In this document: positions 1-4,809 of the stretch, piece after piece
Position numbering within the stretch: the first letter of the stretch is position 1
Layout of the letters: each line of letters starts with the position of its first letter
Notes under the pieces: model-generated
Database searches by the model: none
Seen by the model: only the letters and a program-made list of their open reading frames with translations
What the model was told of the DNA's origin: nothing
Assembly: GCA_964496245.1 (NCBI GenBank)
Contig: CAZBZG010000317.1
Span: 1-5,162, forward strand
DNA: 5,162 bases
From: CAZBZG01 sp964496245
GTDB lineage: Bacteria > Planctomycetota > SZUA-567
Direction of reading: 5' to 3'
Translations under genes and position numbers: made by a program

Positions 1-137
1 GCTCGCGCCTGAGCACGGGTTACATGCCCCGCAGACCCCACGCCCGCCCCCGCAGAAACTGACTGGCTGCAAGGTCAGAATGTGATAGAGTGGGCGCGGA
101 GGGTGCGGACCGGCCTGGCCCTCCCAGAAACGCTCCC

Positions 138-142
138 AGGAG
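138..142 (+). promoter_or_regulatory. Ribosome binding site deciding the activator start
   Basis: AGGAG lies 5 nt before GTG 148. It is a stronger Shine-Dalgarno match than AAGG at 71-74, which precedes the longer alternative start GTG 82. It supports the shorter protein, whose first residues lead directly into the first beta strand of the sensor domain. Confidence 0.5.
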
Positions 143-147
143 ACCCC

Positions 148-1713
148 GTGCCCACCGAAACCACCCCGCACATCATCCTCACCACCTACGGAACGGACGG
201 CGCAGCTGCAGCCGCCATGGTGCTCTTGCAGCACCCGCACGCGGAGATTCTCCGCACGAGCAGCACCCGTGTGGGCGCGACCCTGCTGGAGGTGGCTCGT
301 CGCCCGCCCGCGCATGTGCACGTCTGCGGGGTGGGCCCCAACGACACGTCCGAGCACATCCTCGAGGGGTTGGACGCGCTCAAGTCCAAGGGATTCTCCA
401 CCACCTGGTATTGCGGCCGGGGGTACATGGATTCATGGCGCGAGCCCATGGCCCCGTTCTGCGAGACCGCGTTTCTCGACTGCGGGAGCAATGCCGGCGC
501 CGTGCGCGCGCATCTTGCGATCCGCAAGAGCAAGCGGGTGGAGCTGCTGCTGGCGCTCGGCGAGGAGTATGCCGACTCCACGCGCACGCGCGCGGCCGAG
601 CACCTCTTCTGGCACGACCTCGTGCACCACAGCGCAGCCCAGTACTTCAAGTACGAGGACGACCAGGCGTTCGTGGACGTGATCCGCAAGCTCGCGGGCC
701 AGGAGGACGTGACCGGCCGGGATGAGCGCCAGGTGGAGGCGTTCCGCAGCTCTTCGGGCCGGGCCGTGCCGCTCGGGGCGAGCAAGGCCATGCGGAGCTT
801 GCGCAGGACCGTGGCCCGGCTCGCGCCCCTGGACGAGCCCGTGTTGATCCTGGGTCCGAGCGGGGTGGGAAAGGAACTCGTGGCCGGGCTGCTGCACGAA
901 GCGAGCCTCCGATCGGGCGCGCCGTTCGTGCCCGTGAACTGCGCGATCCTGGCGACCAGCTCCGACCTCGCCCACGACCGGCTCTTCGGCCACGTGGAGG
1001 GCGCGTACACGGGCGCGCGCGCGTCCCAGGCGGGCGCGTTCGAGGCGGCCGACGGGGGGACGCTGTTTCTCGACGAAGTAGCCGAGCTGCCGGTGGCCAT
1101 CCAGACCCAGCTGTTGCGCGTGCTCGAGGAAGGCACGATCACGCCGCTGGGCACGGTGGCCACGCGGCCGGTGAACGTGCGGATTGTCGCGGCCACCAAC
1201 CAGAGCCTCCCGAGCCGCGTGCGCGAGGGCCGTTTCCGGCTGGACCTCTACCACCGACTGAACGTGCTGCGCATCCGCGTGCCCGCGCTCAAGGACCGCA
1301 AGCCCGACATGAAGTCCATCGCCCAGTCCGTGGCCCACGACTTCGCGGCCCGGGGGCACGCGCTCACGCTCACCCGCGCGGACTGGCAGGCGGTCCACGA
1401 GTACGACTGGCCGGGCAATGTGCGGCAGTTCATCAACGTGCTCAAGCGCGCCGCGTACATGGGAAATCAGGTGCGCGATGTACTCGCTGAAGAAGCGGCT
1501 GAGGAGCGCGCGCTCGAAGCCTCGTCCAGGACCGAGATGAGCGAGGCCCTTTGTCTCTTCCTCCCCGGCCGGCCCGAGGACGTGACCCCCGAAGACGAGG
1601 TCCGCCGCGCTTACATGCGCCACGTGTTCGAGGTCTGCGACCGGAACTGGTCCCGCACCGCCAAAGCCCTCGGCGTGGCCGTGAACACGCTGCGTAAGTG
1701 GATGGACGCCTAG
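148..1713 (+). CDS. Sigma-54-dependent transcriptional activator with degenerate DHH-phosphoesterase-like sensor domain
   Basis: This is a bacterial enhancer-binding protein that would use ATP hydrolysis to open sigma-54 RNA polymerase promoters. Numbering is from GTG 148 (521 aa). Residues 230-430 are the AAA+ domain: Walker A GPSGVGKE 236-243, sigma-54 contact loop GAYTGA 285-290 (Tyr for the usual Phe), Walker B GGTLFLDEV 303-311, sensor I VAATN 347-351, arginine-finger region FRLDLYHRLNV 363-373 and sensor II WPGNVRQF 421-428. Residues 497-521 form a Fis-type helix-turn-helix (SRTAKALGVAVNTLRKW). Residues 8-185 resemble a DHH phosphoesterase, but the catalytic motifs are altered: TTYGTDG 12-18, CGVGPN 60-65, and WYCGRGY 87-93 where WYDHH-like is expected. 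I infer a ligand-sensing pseudoenzyme. The start is GTG 148 because AGGAG at 138-142 lies 5 nt upstream and the domain begins there. GTG 82, behind AAGG at 71-74, would add 22 residues and is the alternative. Activator identity is secure; the sensor-fold assignment is by eye. Confidence 0.9.
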   Translation: MPTETTPHIILTTYGTDGAAAAAMVLLQHPHAEILRTSSTRVGATLLEVARRPPAHVHVCGVGPNDTSEHILEGLDALKSKGFSTTWYCGRGYMDSWREPMAPFCETAFLDCGSNAGAVRAHLAIRKSKRVELLLALGEEYADSTRTRAAEHLFWHDLVHHSAAQYFKYEDDQAFVDVIRKLAGQEDVTGRDERQVEAFRSSSGRAVPLGASKAMRSLRRTVARLAPLDEPVLILGPSGVGKELVAGLLHEASLRSGAPFVPVNCAILATSSDLAHDRLFGHVEGAYTGARASQAGAFEAADGGTLFLDEVAELPVAIQTQLLRVLEEGTITPLGTVATRPVNVRIVAATNQSLPSRVREGRFRLDLYHRLNVLRIRVPALKDRKPDMKSIAQSVAHDFAARGHALTLTRADWQAVHEYDWPGNVRQFINVLKRAAYMGNQVRDVLAEEAAEERALEASSRTEMSEALCLFLPGRPEDVTPEDEVRRAYMRHVFEVCDRNWSRTAKALGVAVNTLRKWMDA

Positions 1714-1733
1714 GCCGACCATTCGTGCGGTAT

Positions 1734-1757
1734 GGAGGGACGCGCGCCCGCGCCTCC
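1734..1757 (+). terminator. GC-rich hairpin just downstream of the activator gene
   Basis: GGAG 1734-1737 pairs with CTCC 1754-1757 and CGCG 1741-1744 pairs with CGCG 1749-1752, with unpaired bases between the two stems. It begins 21 nt after the activator stop codon. No T-run follows, so it is not a classical intrinsic terminator. It shares the 9-mer GGAGGGACG with the inverse of 4521-4529, so it may instead belong to a dispersed repeat. Confidence 0.25.
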
Positions 1758-1788
1758 GCTACGTCACACCAACCATGCGGTCCTGCAG

Positions 1789-1830
1789 AAGCCCTTCGAC
1801 TTCGCTCAGGGCCGTGAGCCCGTCGAACGG
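1789..1830 (+). repeat. Dispersed palindromic repeat, copy A
   Basis: This is an imperfect palindrome whose outer arms TTCGAC 1795-1800 and GTCGAA 1822-1827 and inner arms GCTCA 1804-1808 and TGAGC 1815-1819 can form a two-part hairpin. It matches the reverse complement of copy B (4454-4495) at 39 of 42 positions. Short intergenic palindromes of this kind, with CTTCGACTTCGCTCAGGGC cores, recur in many GC-rich bacterial genomes (recalled, not searched). Open reading frames running across it are spurious. Confidence 0.8.
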
Positions 1831-1870
1831 CAGGACCCTCCGACACACCTCGTGCCCCAGTCCACCCCGC

Positions 1871-1916
1871 AGACGGGTGCCATGCCCACCCCCAGGTGGG
1901 CATGCGACCCCCGTCT
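1871..1916. repeat. Long two-step inverted repeat (hairpin)
   Basis: The inner stem is a perfect 10-bp inverted repeat, CATGCCCACC 1881-1890 with GGTGGGCATG 1895-1904, closing a CCCA loop. An outer 7-bp perfect stem, AGACGGG 1871-1877 with CCCGTCT 1910-1916, is separated from it by small internal bulges of 3 and 5 nt. The structure is strong. It is followed by CTCTGTCACA rather than a T-run, so a terminator role is uncertain; a structured RNA leader or a protein-binding site is also possible. Confidence 0.65.
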
Positions 1917-1939
1917 CTCTGTCACACGCGGTTTTCCCC

Positions 1940-1968
1940 TTGACCAGCAACACCTTGCACCGTACCCT
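1940..1968 (+). promoter_or_regulatory. Weak candidate promoter ahead of the helicase remnant
   Basis: TTGACC at 1940-1945 and TACCCT at 1963-1968 are separated by 17 nt. The -35 matches consensus at five of six positions but the -10 at only three, so this is speculative. Apart from this and the hairpins listed separately, I see no gene or signal in the 374-nt stretch 1714-2087. Confidence 0.2.
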
Positions 1969-2087
1969 CGCCCGCAGTCCGTTGCATACATTCAGGCAGT
2001 TCGAGGACTCCGTGCGCAGACTTCGCGCAAAACGGAAGGCCGCGACACGCGCCACGATCCTGCGGTGCGCGGCTGGGAGGCGAGCCC

Positions 2088-2342
2088 ATGAGCGCCAAGC
2101 TCGAACACCTCACCAAAGGCGCCCAGGTCGCGGGCATCCTCCCGGACCAGGACGTGACCGTGGTGGACGCCAAGTGGTTCGGCACGGCGGGCGTGGAGAT
2201 CACGTACAAGGACGGCTAGGGCGCGGTGGGCAACGAGCTGCTCTACCGCGACCGGGAACCGGGACTGACCGTGATCGAGGAGGTGCTCGCGGCCCTGCGT
2301 GTGGACAAGGCCACGGACGAGGGGCTGGGGGTTGCGGAGTAG
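2088..2342 (+). pseudogene. Truncated N-terminus of a SNF2/DEAD-type defence helicase with in-frame amber codon
   Basis: ATG 2088 has a strong ribosome binding site (GGGAGG 2075-2080, 7 nt spacing). The first 43 codons, beginning MSAKLEHLTKGAQVAGILPD and containing VTVVDAKWFGTAGVEITYKDG, resemble the N-terminus of large SNF2-family helicases found in phage-defence and restriction loci. These typically begin with a GxxVxGIxP...VTVV..KW.G...xxxTY.D pattern and continue GxxLLYRDxEPxLxxIE. Here TAG 2217-2219 interrupts the frame, yet the same frame goes on with GAVGNELLYRDREPGLTVIEE, exactly the expected continuation. Similarity then ends and the frame closes at TAG 2340-2342. The helicase core (Walker A, DEAH box) is absent: about 65 recognisable residues remain of a protein normally near 1,000. 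I infer a decayed defence gene. A functional 43-residue peptide is possible but less likely. Family recognition is from memory. Confidence 0.6.
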
Positions 2343-2386
2343 GGGGCGGGGACGATGAGGGTCTCGGGTCGTGGTCGCATGCCTTC

Positions 2387-2408
2387 CATATGCTATACTT
2401 GACATATG
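2387..2408. promoter_or_regulatory. Candidate operator: paired CATATG palindromes over the -35 box
   Basis: CATATG occurs at 2387-2392 and again at 2403-2408, 16 bp apart. The second lies inside the 8-bp palindrome ACATATGT (2402-2409) and overlaps the -35 box. AbiEi antitoxins are known to repress their own promoters by binding repeats there through their winged-helix domain. I infer these are candidate binding sites for the antitoxin encoded at 3260-3862. Confidence 0.4.
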
Positions 2409-2427
2409 TGTCGATTCGGCGTATTAT
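2399..2427 (+). promoter_or_regulatory. Sigma-70-type promoter of the toxin-antitoxin operon
   Basis: A perfect -35 box TTGACA (2399-2404) and TATTAT (2422-2427, five of six to consensus) are separated by the optimal 17 nt. TATAAT at 2425-2430 overlaps but would give a 20-nt spacer. The expected transcription start is near 2434. The surrounding segment is conspicuously AT-rich against a GC-rich background. An upstream extended -10-like TGCTATACT (2391-2399) could be a second promoter. The position fits transcription of the toxin and antitoxin genes. Confidence 0.75.
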
Positions 2428-2430
2428 AAT

Positions 2431-2462
2431 AGCCGCTTGCGTACGTGCGGATGCTCGCGGCT
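2431..2462 (+). other. Leader hairpin ahead of the toxin gene
   Basis: AGCCGC 2431-2436 and GCGGCT 2457-2462 are perfect 6-bp complements enclosing 20 nt, at about the predicted 5' end of the toxin mRNA. It would occlude the alternative starts GTG 2445 and ATG 2451 but leave the ribosome binding site at 2481-2486 free. Six base pairs in GC-rich sequence can occur by chance. Confidence 0.25.
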
Positions 2463-2492
2463 TTGCGCCGCAGCACAGCGGAAGGGCCTCCC

Positions 2493-3263
2493 GTGACCCA
2501 GGCACAGAGCCATCGACAGTCTGTGGAGCTGTTCCACCTGCTCGTGCTCGACCAGCTCGGCCGGAAGCTGGACAAGCAGAGCTGCGTGCTCAAGGGCGGG
2601 TGCAACTTCCGCTTTTTCTTCAAGAGCCCGCGCTACTCCGAGGACATGGACCTGGATGTGGAGGGCGTGGCCGCGCACGCGCTCCGCGACGCCATGCAGA
2701 GCATCCTGGAGGCGCGCCCCTTCCAGGAGATCCTGGAGGTCAGGGACCTGGCGATCGAACACGTGACCCTGTCCAAGCAGACCGAGACCACGCAGCGCTG
2801 GAAGCTCGGGCTGTCTGTGCCTCATGCGGCCCTGCCGCTGCCCACCAAGATCGAGTTCTCGCGGCGTGGCTTGTCCGGGGATTTCGCGTTCGCGAGCATC
2901 GATCCTCTGGTCATCCGCGAGCACCAGCTCTCTCCGATCCTGTGCAACCACTACACCGCAACAGCGGCCTGCGGGCAGAAGGTCCAGGCTCTGCTCTCGC
3001 GAAGCGTGCCCCAGGCCCGGGATGTCTTTGATCTCTACCTGCTCGTCTCCTCCAACACCCCTGAACGAGAATGGCTGGATGCGTCTCTGCTGCAACAGAG
3101 AGAGGAGATCCAGACGCGTATGCTGGACGTCGATTTCGCCCTGTTCAAGAGCCAGGTGCTGGCCTACCTCCCCCCTGCATCGCAGGAGCGGTATGACGAT
3201 GCGTCCCTCTGGGACACCATGGTGCTGGAGGTCCTCAAGGCGCTCTTCGGAGACGAGGCATGA
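2493..3263 (+). CDS. AbiEii/AbiGii-family nucleotidyltransferase toxin (type IV toxin-antitoxin)
   Basis: This is the toxin of an AbiE-type system: a nucleotidyltransferase-fold protein whose relatives arrest growth and abort phage infection. Numbering is from GTG 2493 (256 aa). The nucleotidyltransferase signature is clear: KGG 34-36 followed by RYSEDMDLD 47-55, giving the G-G...S-x-D-x-D metal and nucleotide-binding motif. Next come PTKIEF 117-122, GQKVQALLSR 161-170 (conserved Lys 163) and ARDVFDLYLL 175-184 (Asp 177 and Asp 180). All core motifs are present, so it looks intact. The start GTG 2493 follows GAAGGG at 2481-2486 with 6 nt spacing, and family members usually begin just before the AQ..R..VELFHLL helix. 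GTG 2445 would add 16 residues but lies only about 10 nt after the predicted transcription start. The antitoxin gene overlaps its stop by 4 nt. Toxin-first order is the reverse of classical abiEi-abiEii. Confidence 0.88.
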   Translation: MTQAQSHRQSVELFHLLVLDQLGRKLDKQSCVLKGGCNFRFFFKSPRYSEDMDLDVEGVAAHALRDAMQSILEARPFQEILEVRDLAIEHVTLSKQTETTQRWKLGLSVPHAALPLPTKIEFSRRGLSGDFAFASIDPLVIREHQLSPILCNHYTATAACGQKVQALLSRSVPQARDVFDLYLLVSSNTPEREWLDASLLQQREEIQTRMLDVDFALFKSQVLAYLPPASQERYDDASLWDTMVLEVLKALFGDEA

Positions 3264-3862
3264 GGCTGGTCGACGCCCACGCGCGGCTGCTCGGCCTGGG
3301 GCAGCCTGCGTTCACCACAGCCGACGCGGCCGCCTGCCTGGGCGTGGCGCGCGCGCACGCGAGCAAGCTGCTGGGCCGTCTTTCTGACGCGGGCCTTCTC
3401 GTCCATCTGGCGCGCTCGCTCTGGGCGGTTCCCGCCGAGGTCGAGGCCTTGCAGCTGCCAGGGATTCTTGCTGCACCCGCGCCCGCCTATGTCTCCCTGC
3501 AGAGCGCGCTCTTCCAGCACGGCATGATCTCGCAGATCCCTGAAGTGATCTACGCGGTTTCCGTGGCGCGCACGCGCCGAGCGGATACGCCGCTCGGCAC
3601 GGTCTCGATCCACCACGTCGCCCCCGGCTTCTTCTTCGGCTACGCGCCCACAGGACCGAAGCGCGTCTTGCTGGCCACGCCGGAGAAGGCGCTGCTGGAC
3701 GTCTTCTATCTCAGTCCGGGGCGGTCGGGCCTGTTCCGATCGCTTCCGGAGCTGGACCTGCGCGCGGACTTCCACTTCGACAAGGCGCGCGAGATGGTCG
3801 CCAAGATCCGCGCCCCGCGCCGCAGGCGCCTGGTGGCCGACCGGCTCGACAACCTGAAGTAG
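3260..3862 (+). CDS. AbiEi-like winged-helix antitoxin (type IV toxin-antitoxin)
   Basis: This is the partner of the preceding nucleotidyltransferase. In the AbiE family the antitoxin does not bind the toxin directly but opposes its activity, and represses the operon. The protein has 200 aa. Residues 17-57 form a winged helix-turn-helix (AFTTADAAACLGVARAHASK, then a recognition-helix region and wing ending LWAV). Residues 74-150 match the AbiEi antitoxin domain: YVSLQSALFQHGMISQIPE 77-95, SIHHVAPGFFFGY 116-128 and LATPEKALLDVFYL 138-151, the last being a hallmark. The basic C-terminal stretch RAPRRRRL could contact nucleic acid. ATG 3260 overlaps the toxin TGA in ATGA, indicating translational coupling; GGAG 3249-3252 is the ribosome binding site. 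It is expected to bind the promoter near 2387-2408. Confidence 0.85.
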   Translation: MRLVDAHARLLGLGQPAFTTADAAACLGVARAHASKLLGRLSDAGLLVHLARSLWAVPAEVEALQLPGILAAPAPAYVSLQSALFQHGMISQIPEVIYAVSVARTRRADTPLGTVSIHHVAPGFFFGYAPTGPKRVLLATPEKALLDVFYLSPGRSGLFRSLPELDLRADFHFDKAREMVAKIRAPRRRRLVADRLDNLK

Positions 3863-3939
3863 AGCGAAGCGCGGGCATGGCTCTCGGGGATTGGCCCAGG
3901 GTCCAGCGGATTCCGACGACGTGATGCAAGGAGACACCC

Positions 3940-4422
3940 ATGAAGCCTCGTCGTCTGGTCGTGCTCGTGTGTGCGCTCGCCTGCGGGTGCGGGCCGGGTG
4001 CGCAGCCGGCCAGGCCTGTCTACGACTACTCCACGCCCGCGCAGAGCTTCCGGTCGCTGCAGCAGGCGTTCCGGGCGCGGGACGTGGCGGGCATCGCCAT
4101 CCACATGCAGAAGACCATGAAACTGACCGCCAAGGCGGGCGGGGGCGATCCCGAGGAGGTGGACCGGATGTTCGACCGGCAGCGGGACGAAGATGCGTGG
4201 CTCGGCTGCGACACGAGCGTGGTCGAGTTCAGCCCGCTCAAGCTGTCGGACGCGACCGTGGTCGAGGTCGGCCCCTTCAAGGCGGACGGCAGCCTCCTGT
4301 GCGCGCGCCTCACCCTCCGCTGGCCCGGCGGGGAAGAGGCGGACGACGTCCTGGTCACGAGCGGCGACAACGGCAAGACCTGGTGGTGCGGCCTGGTCTT
4401 CATCACGGGCGTGCATCCGTAG
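3940..4422 (+). CDS. Small predicted lipoprotein of unknown function
   Basis: 160 aa. The N-terminus has a type II signal peptide: MKPRR, a hydrophobic core LVVLVCALA, and a lipobox ALAC with Cys 15 as the likely lipidated residue (Cys 17 is an alternative), so the mature protein would be membrane-anchored facing the periplasm. The mature part starts with a Gly/Pro/Ala linker, then a helix-rich TPAQSFRSLQQAFRARDVAG segment (31-50) reminiscent of the opening of NTF2-like or similar small lipoproteins. It ends in beta-rich sequence (SLLCARLTLRW, KTWWCGLVF). Cysteines in the C-terminal half could form disulfides. The ribosome binding site AAGGAG 3928-3933 lies 6 nt before ATG. It starts 77 nt after the antitoxin with no obvious promoter, so it may be co-transcribed, although nothing ties it functionally to the TA pair. 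I do not recognise the family. Confidence 0.75.
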   Translation: MKPRRLVVLVCALACGCGPGAQPARPVYDYSTPAQSFRSLQQAFRARDVAGIAIHMQKTMKLTAKAGGGDPEEVDRMFDRQRDEDAWLGCDTSVVEFSPLKLSDATVVEVGPFKADGSLLCARLTLRWPGGEEADDVLVTSGDNGKTWWCGLVFITGVHP

Positions 4423-4453
4423 GTGTGGCATTCGGGACAGGAGGAGGCACGCG

Positions 4454-4495
4454 CCATTCGACAGGCTCATGGCCCTGAGCGAAGTCGAAGGGCTT
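4454..4495 (-). repeat. Dispersed palindromic repeat, copy B (inverted relative to copy A)
   Basis: Outer arms TTCGAC 4457-4462 and GTCGAA 4484-4489 and inner arms GCTCA 4465-4469 and TGAGC 4476-4480 form the same two-part hairpin as at 1789-1830. The reverse complement differs from copy A at three positions in 42. It lies 31 nt after the lipoprotein stop codon. Confidence 0.8.
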
Positions 4496-4505
4496 GCGCG
4501 CGTCC

Positions 4506-4536
4506 GGACGGCCGGTGGGCCGTCCCTCCGTTTCTT
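4506..4536 (+). terminator. Terminator-like hairpin after the lipoprotein gene
   Basis: GGACGGCC 4506-4513 pairs perfectly with GGCCGTCC 4518-4525 across a GGTG loop, and CTCCG then TTTCTT (4531-4536) follows. The T-rich tail is interrupted and begins 5 nt after the stem, so termination strength is uncertain. The right arm includes part of CGTCCCTCC, the inverse of a 9-mer at 1734-1742, so the hairpin may also be part of a dispersed repeat. Confidence 0.45.
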
Positions 4537-4556
4537 GTAGAGGGGCTCACGCGATT

Positions 4557-4582
4557 CGTCCCAGGCAAGAGTACCTGGGGCG
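4557..4582. repeat. Inverted repeat between the lipoprotein and tRNA genes
   Basis: CGTCCCAGG 4557-4565 pairs with CCTGGGGCG 4574-4582 (nine pairs including one G-T) around an 8-nt loop. No T-run follows on either strand. It lies downstream of the minus-strand tRNA gene and could help define that transcript's end. No gene is evident in the remaining sequence up to 4645. Confidence 0.5.
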
Positions 4583-4645
4583 CCTACGCTTCATCTTCTG
4601 TGTGGTTCGGAGCAATGGAAGCCGGCGCTTGATTCCCGTGATGGC

Positions 4646-4722
4646 TGGCGCGCCCGGAGGGGCTCGAACCCCCGACCGCCGGATTAGAAATCCGGAGCTC
4701 TATCCAGCTGAGCTACGGGCGC
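4646..4722 (-). tRNA. tRNA-Arg(UCU), CCA encoded
   Basis: A full cloverleaf reads on the minus strand. The acceptor stem is GCGCCCG (4716-4722 complement) with CGGGCGC (4650-4656 complement), followed by discriminator G and an encoded CCA (4646-4648 complement). The D arm is GCTC...GAGC and the anticodon stem CCGGA/TCCGG closes loop TTTCTAA, giving anticodon UCU for AGA codons. The 5-nt variable loop is CGGTC and the T arm GGGGG-TTCGAGC-CCCTC has one G-U pair. Every element is canonical. No promoter is obvious directly upstream, so it may have its own weak promoter or be read with the upstream reductase gene. Confidence 0.96.
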
Positions 4723-4743
4723 GCGCATCTGCTGCTGGCCGCG

Positions 4744-4766
4744 TGCCTGCGGTCCGGTTGCAGGCA
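4744..4766. repeat. Short inverted repeat upstream of the tRNA gene
   Basis: TGCCTGC 4744-4750 and GCAGGCA 4760-4766 are perfect 7-bp arms around a 9-nt loop, between the reductase and tRNA genes. It may be a transcript-processing or termination structure; no T-run is present. Confidence 0.4.
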
Positions 4767-4779
4767 GCTGCCAAGGCCC

Positions 4780-4805
4780 GCGGCAAGGGGCGAGGCCCCC
4801 GCCGC
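4780..4805 (-). terminator. GC-rich hairpin immediately after the reductase gene
   Basis: GCGGC 4780-4784 pairs with GCCGC 4801-4805 and GGGG 4787-4790 with CCCC 4796-4799, closing a CGAGG loop. It begins 4 nt after the minus-strand stop codon at 4810-4812, the expected place for a terminator or 3'-end stabilising structure. No U-tract follows. Confidence 0.4.
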
Positions 4806-4809
4806 AGGG

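Noticed and set aside
3..62. Possible C-terminal end of an upstream gene, open from the left edge to TGA 60-62
   Set aside because: Only 19 codons, Arg/Pro-rich with two AGA codons and no recognisable sequence; it cannot be told from chance.
1..147. Sigma-54 (-24/-12) promoter ahead of the activator or elsewhere in the non-coding regions
   Set aside because: TGGC at 64-67 has no correctly spaced GC element, and the TTGC occurrences at 1955 and 1982 lack GG at the -24 position.
433..1722. Long minus-strand open frame opposite the activator gene (429 codons), and another at 186-1199
   Set aside because: They are shadows of the GC-rich plus-strand gene. The translations are Arg/His/Ala-rich low-complexity with no recognisable domain, while the plus strand has all the AAA+ motifs.
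1732..2091. Plus-strand open frames crossing the first palindromic repeat (1732-2091 and 1775-3031)
   Set aside because: They run through the non-coding repeat and hairpins and through the toxin gene in the wrong frame. Peptides such as PFDFAQGREPVE are translations of the repeat itself.
1734..4529. Insertion sequence or transposon enclosed by terminal inverted repeats
   Set aside because: No transposase is encoded between the repeats and I saw no target duplications. The repeats are internally palindromic, unlike usual IS ends.
4646..4722. tRNA-Arg as an integration site for the neighbouring accessory genes
   Set aside because: I found no second copy of the tRNA 3' end in the window and no integrase gene, so there is no att evidence here.
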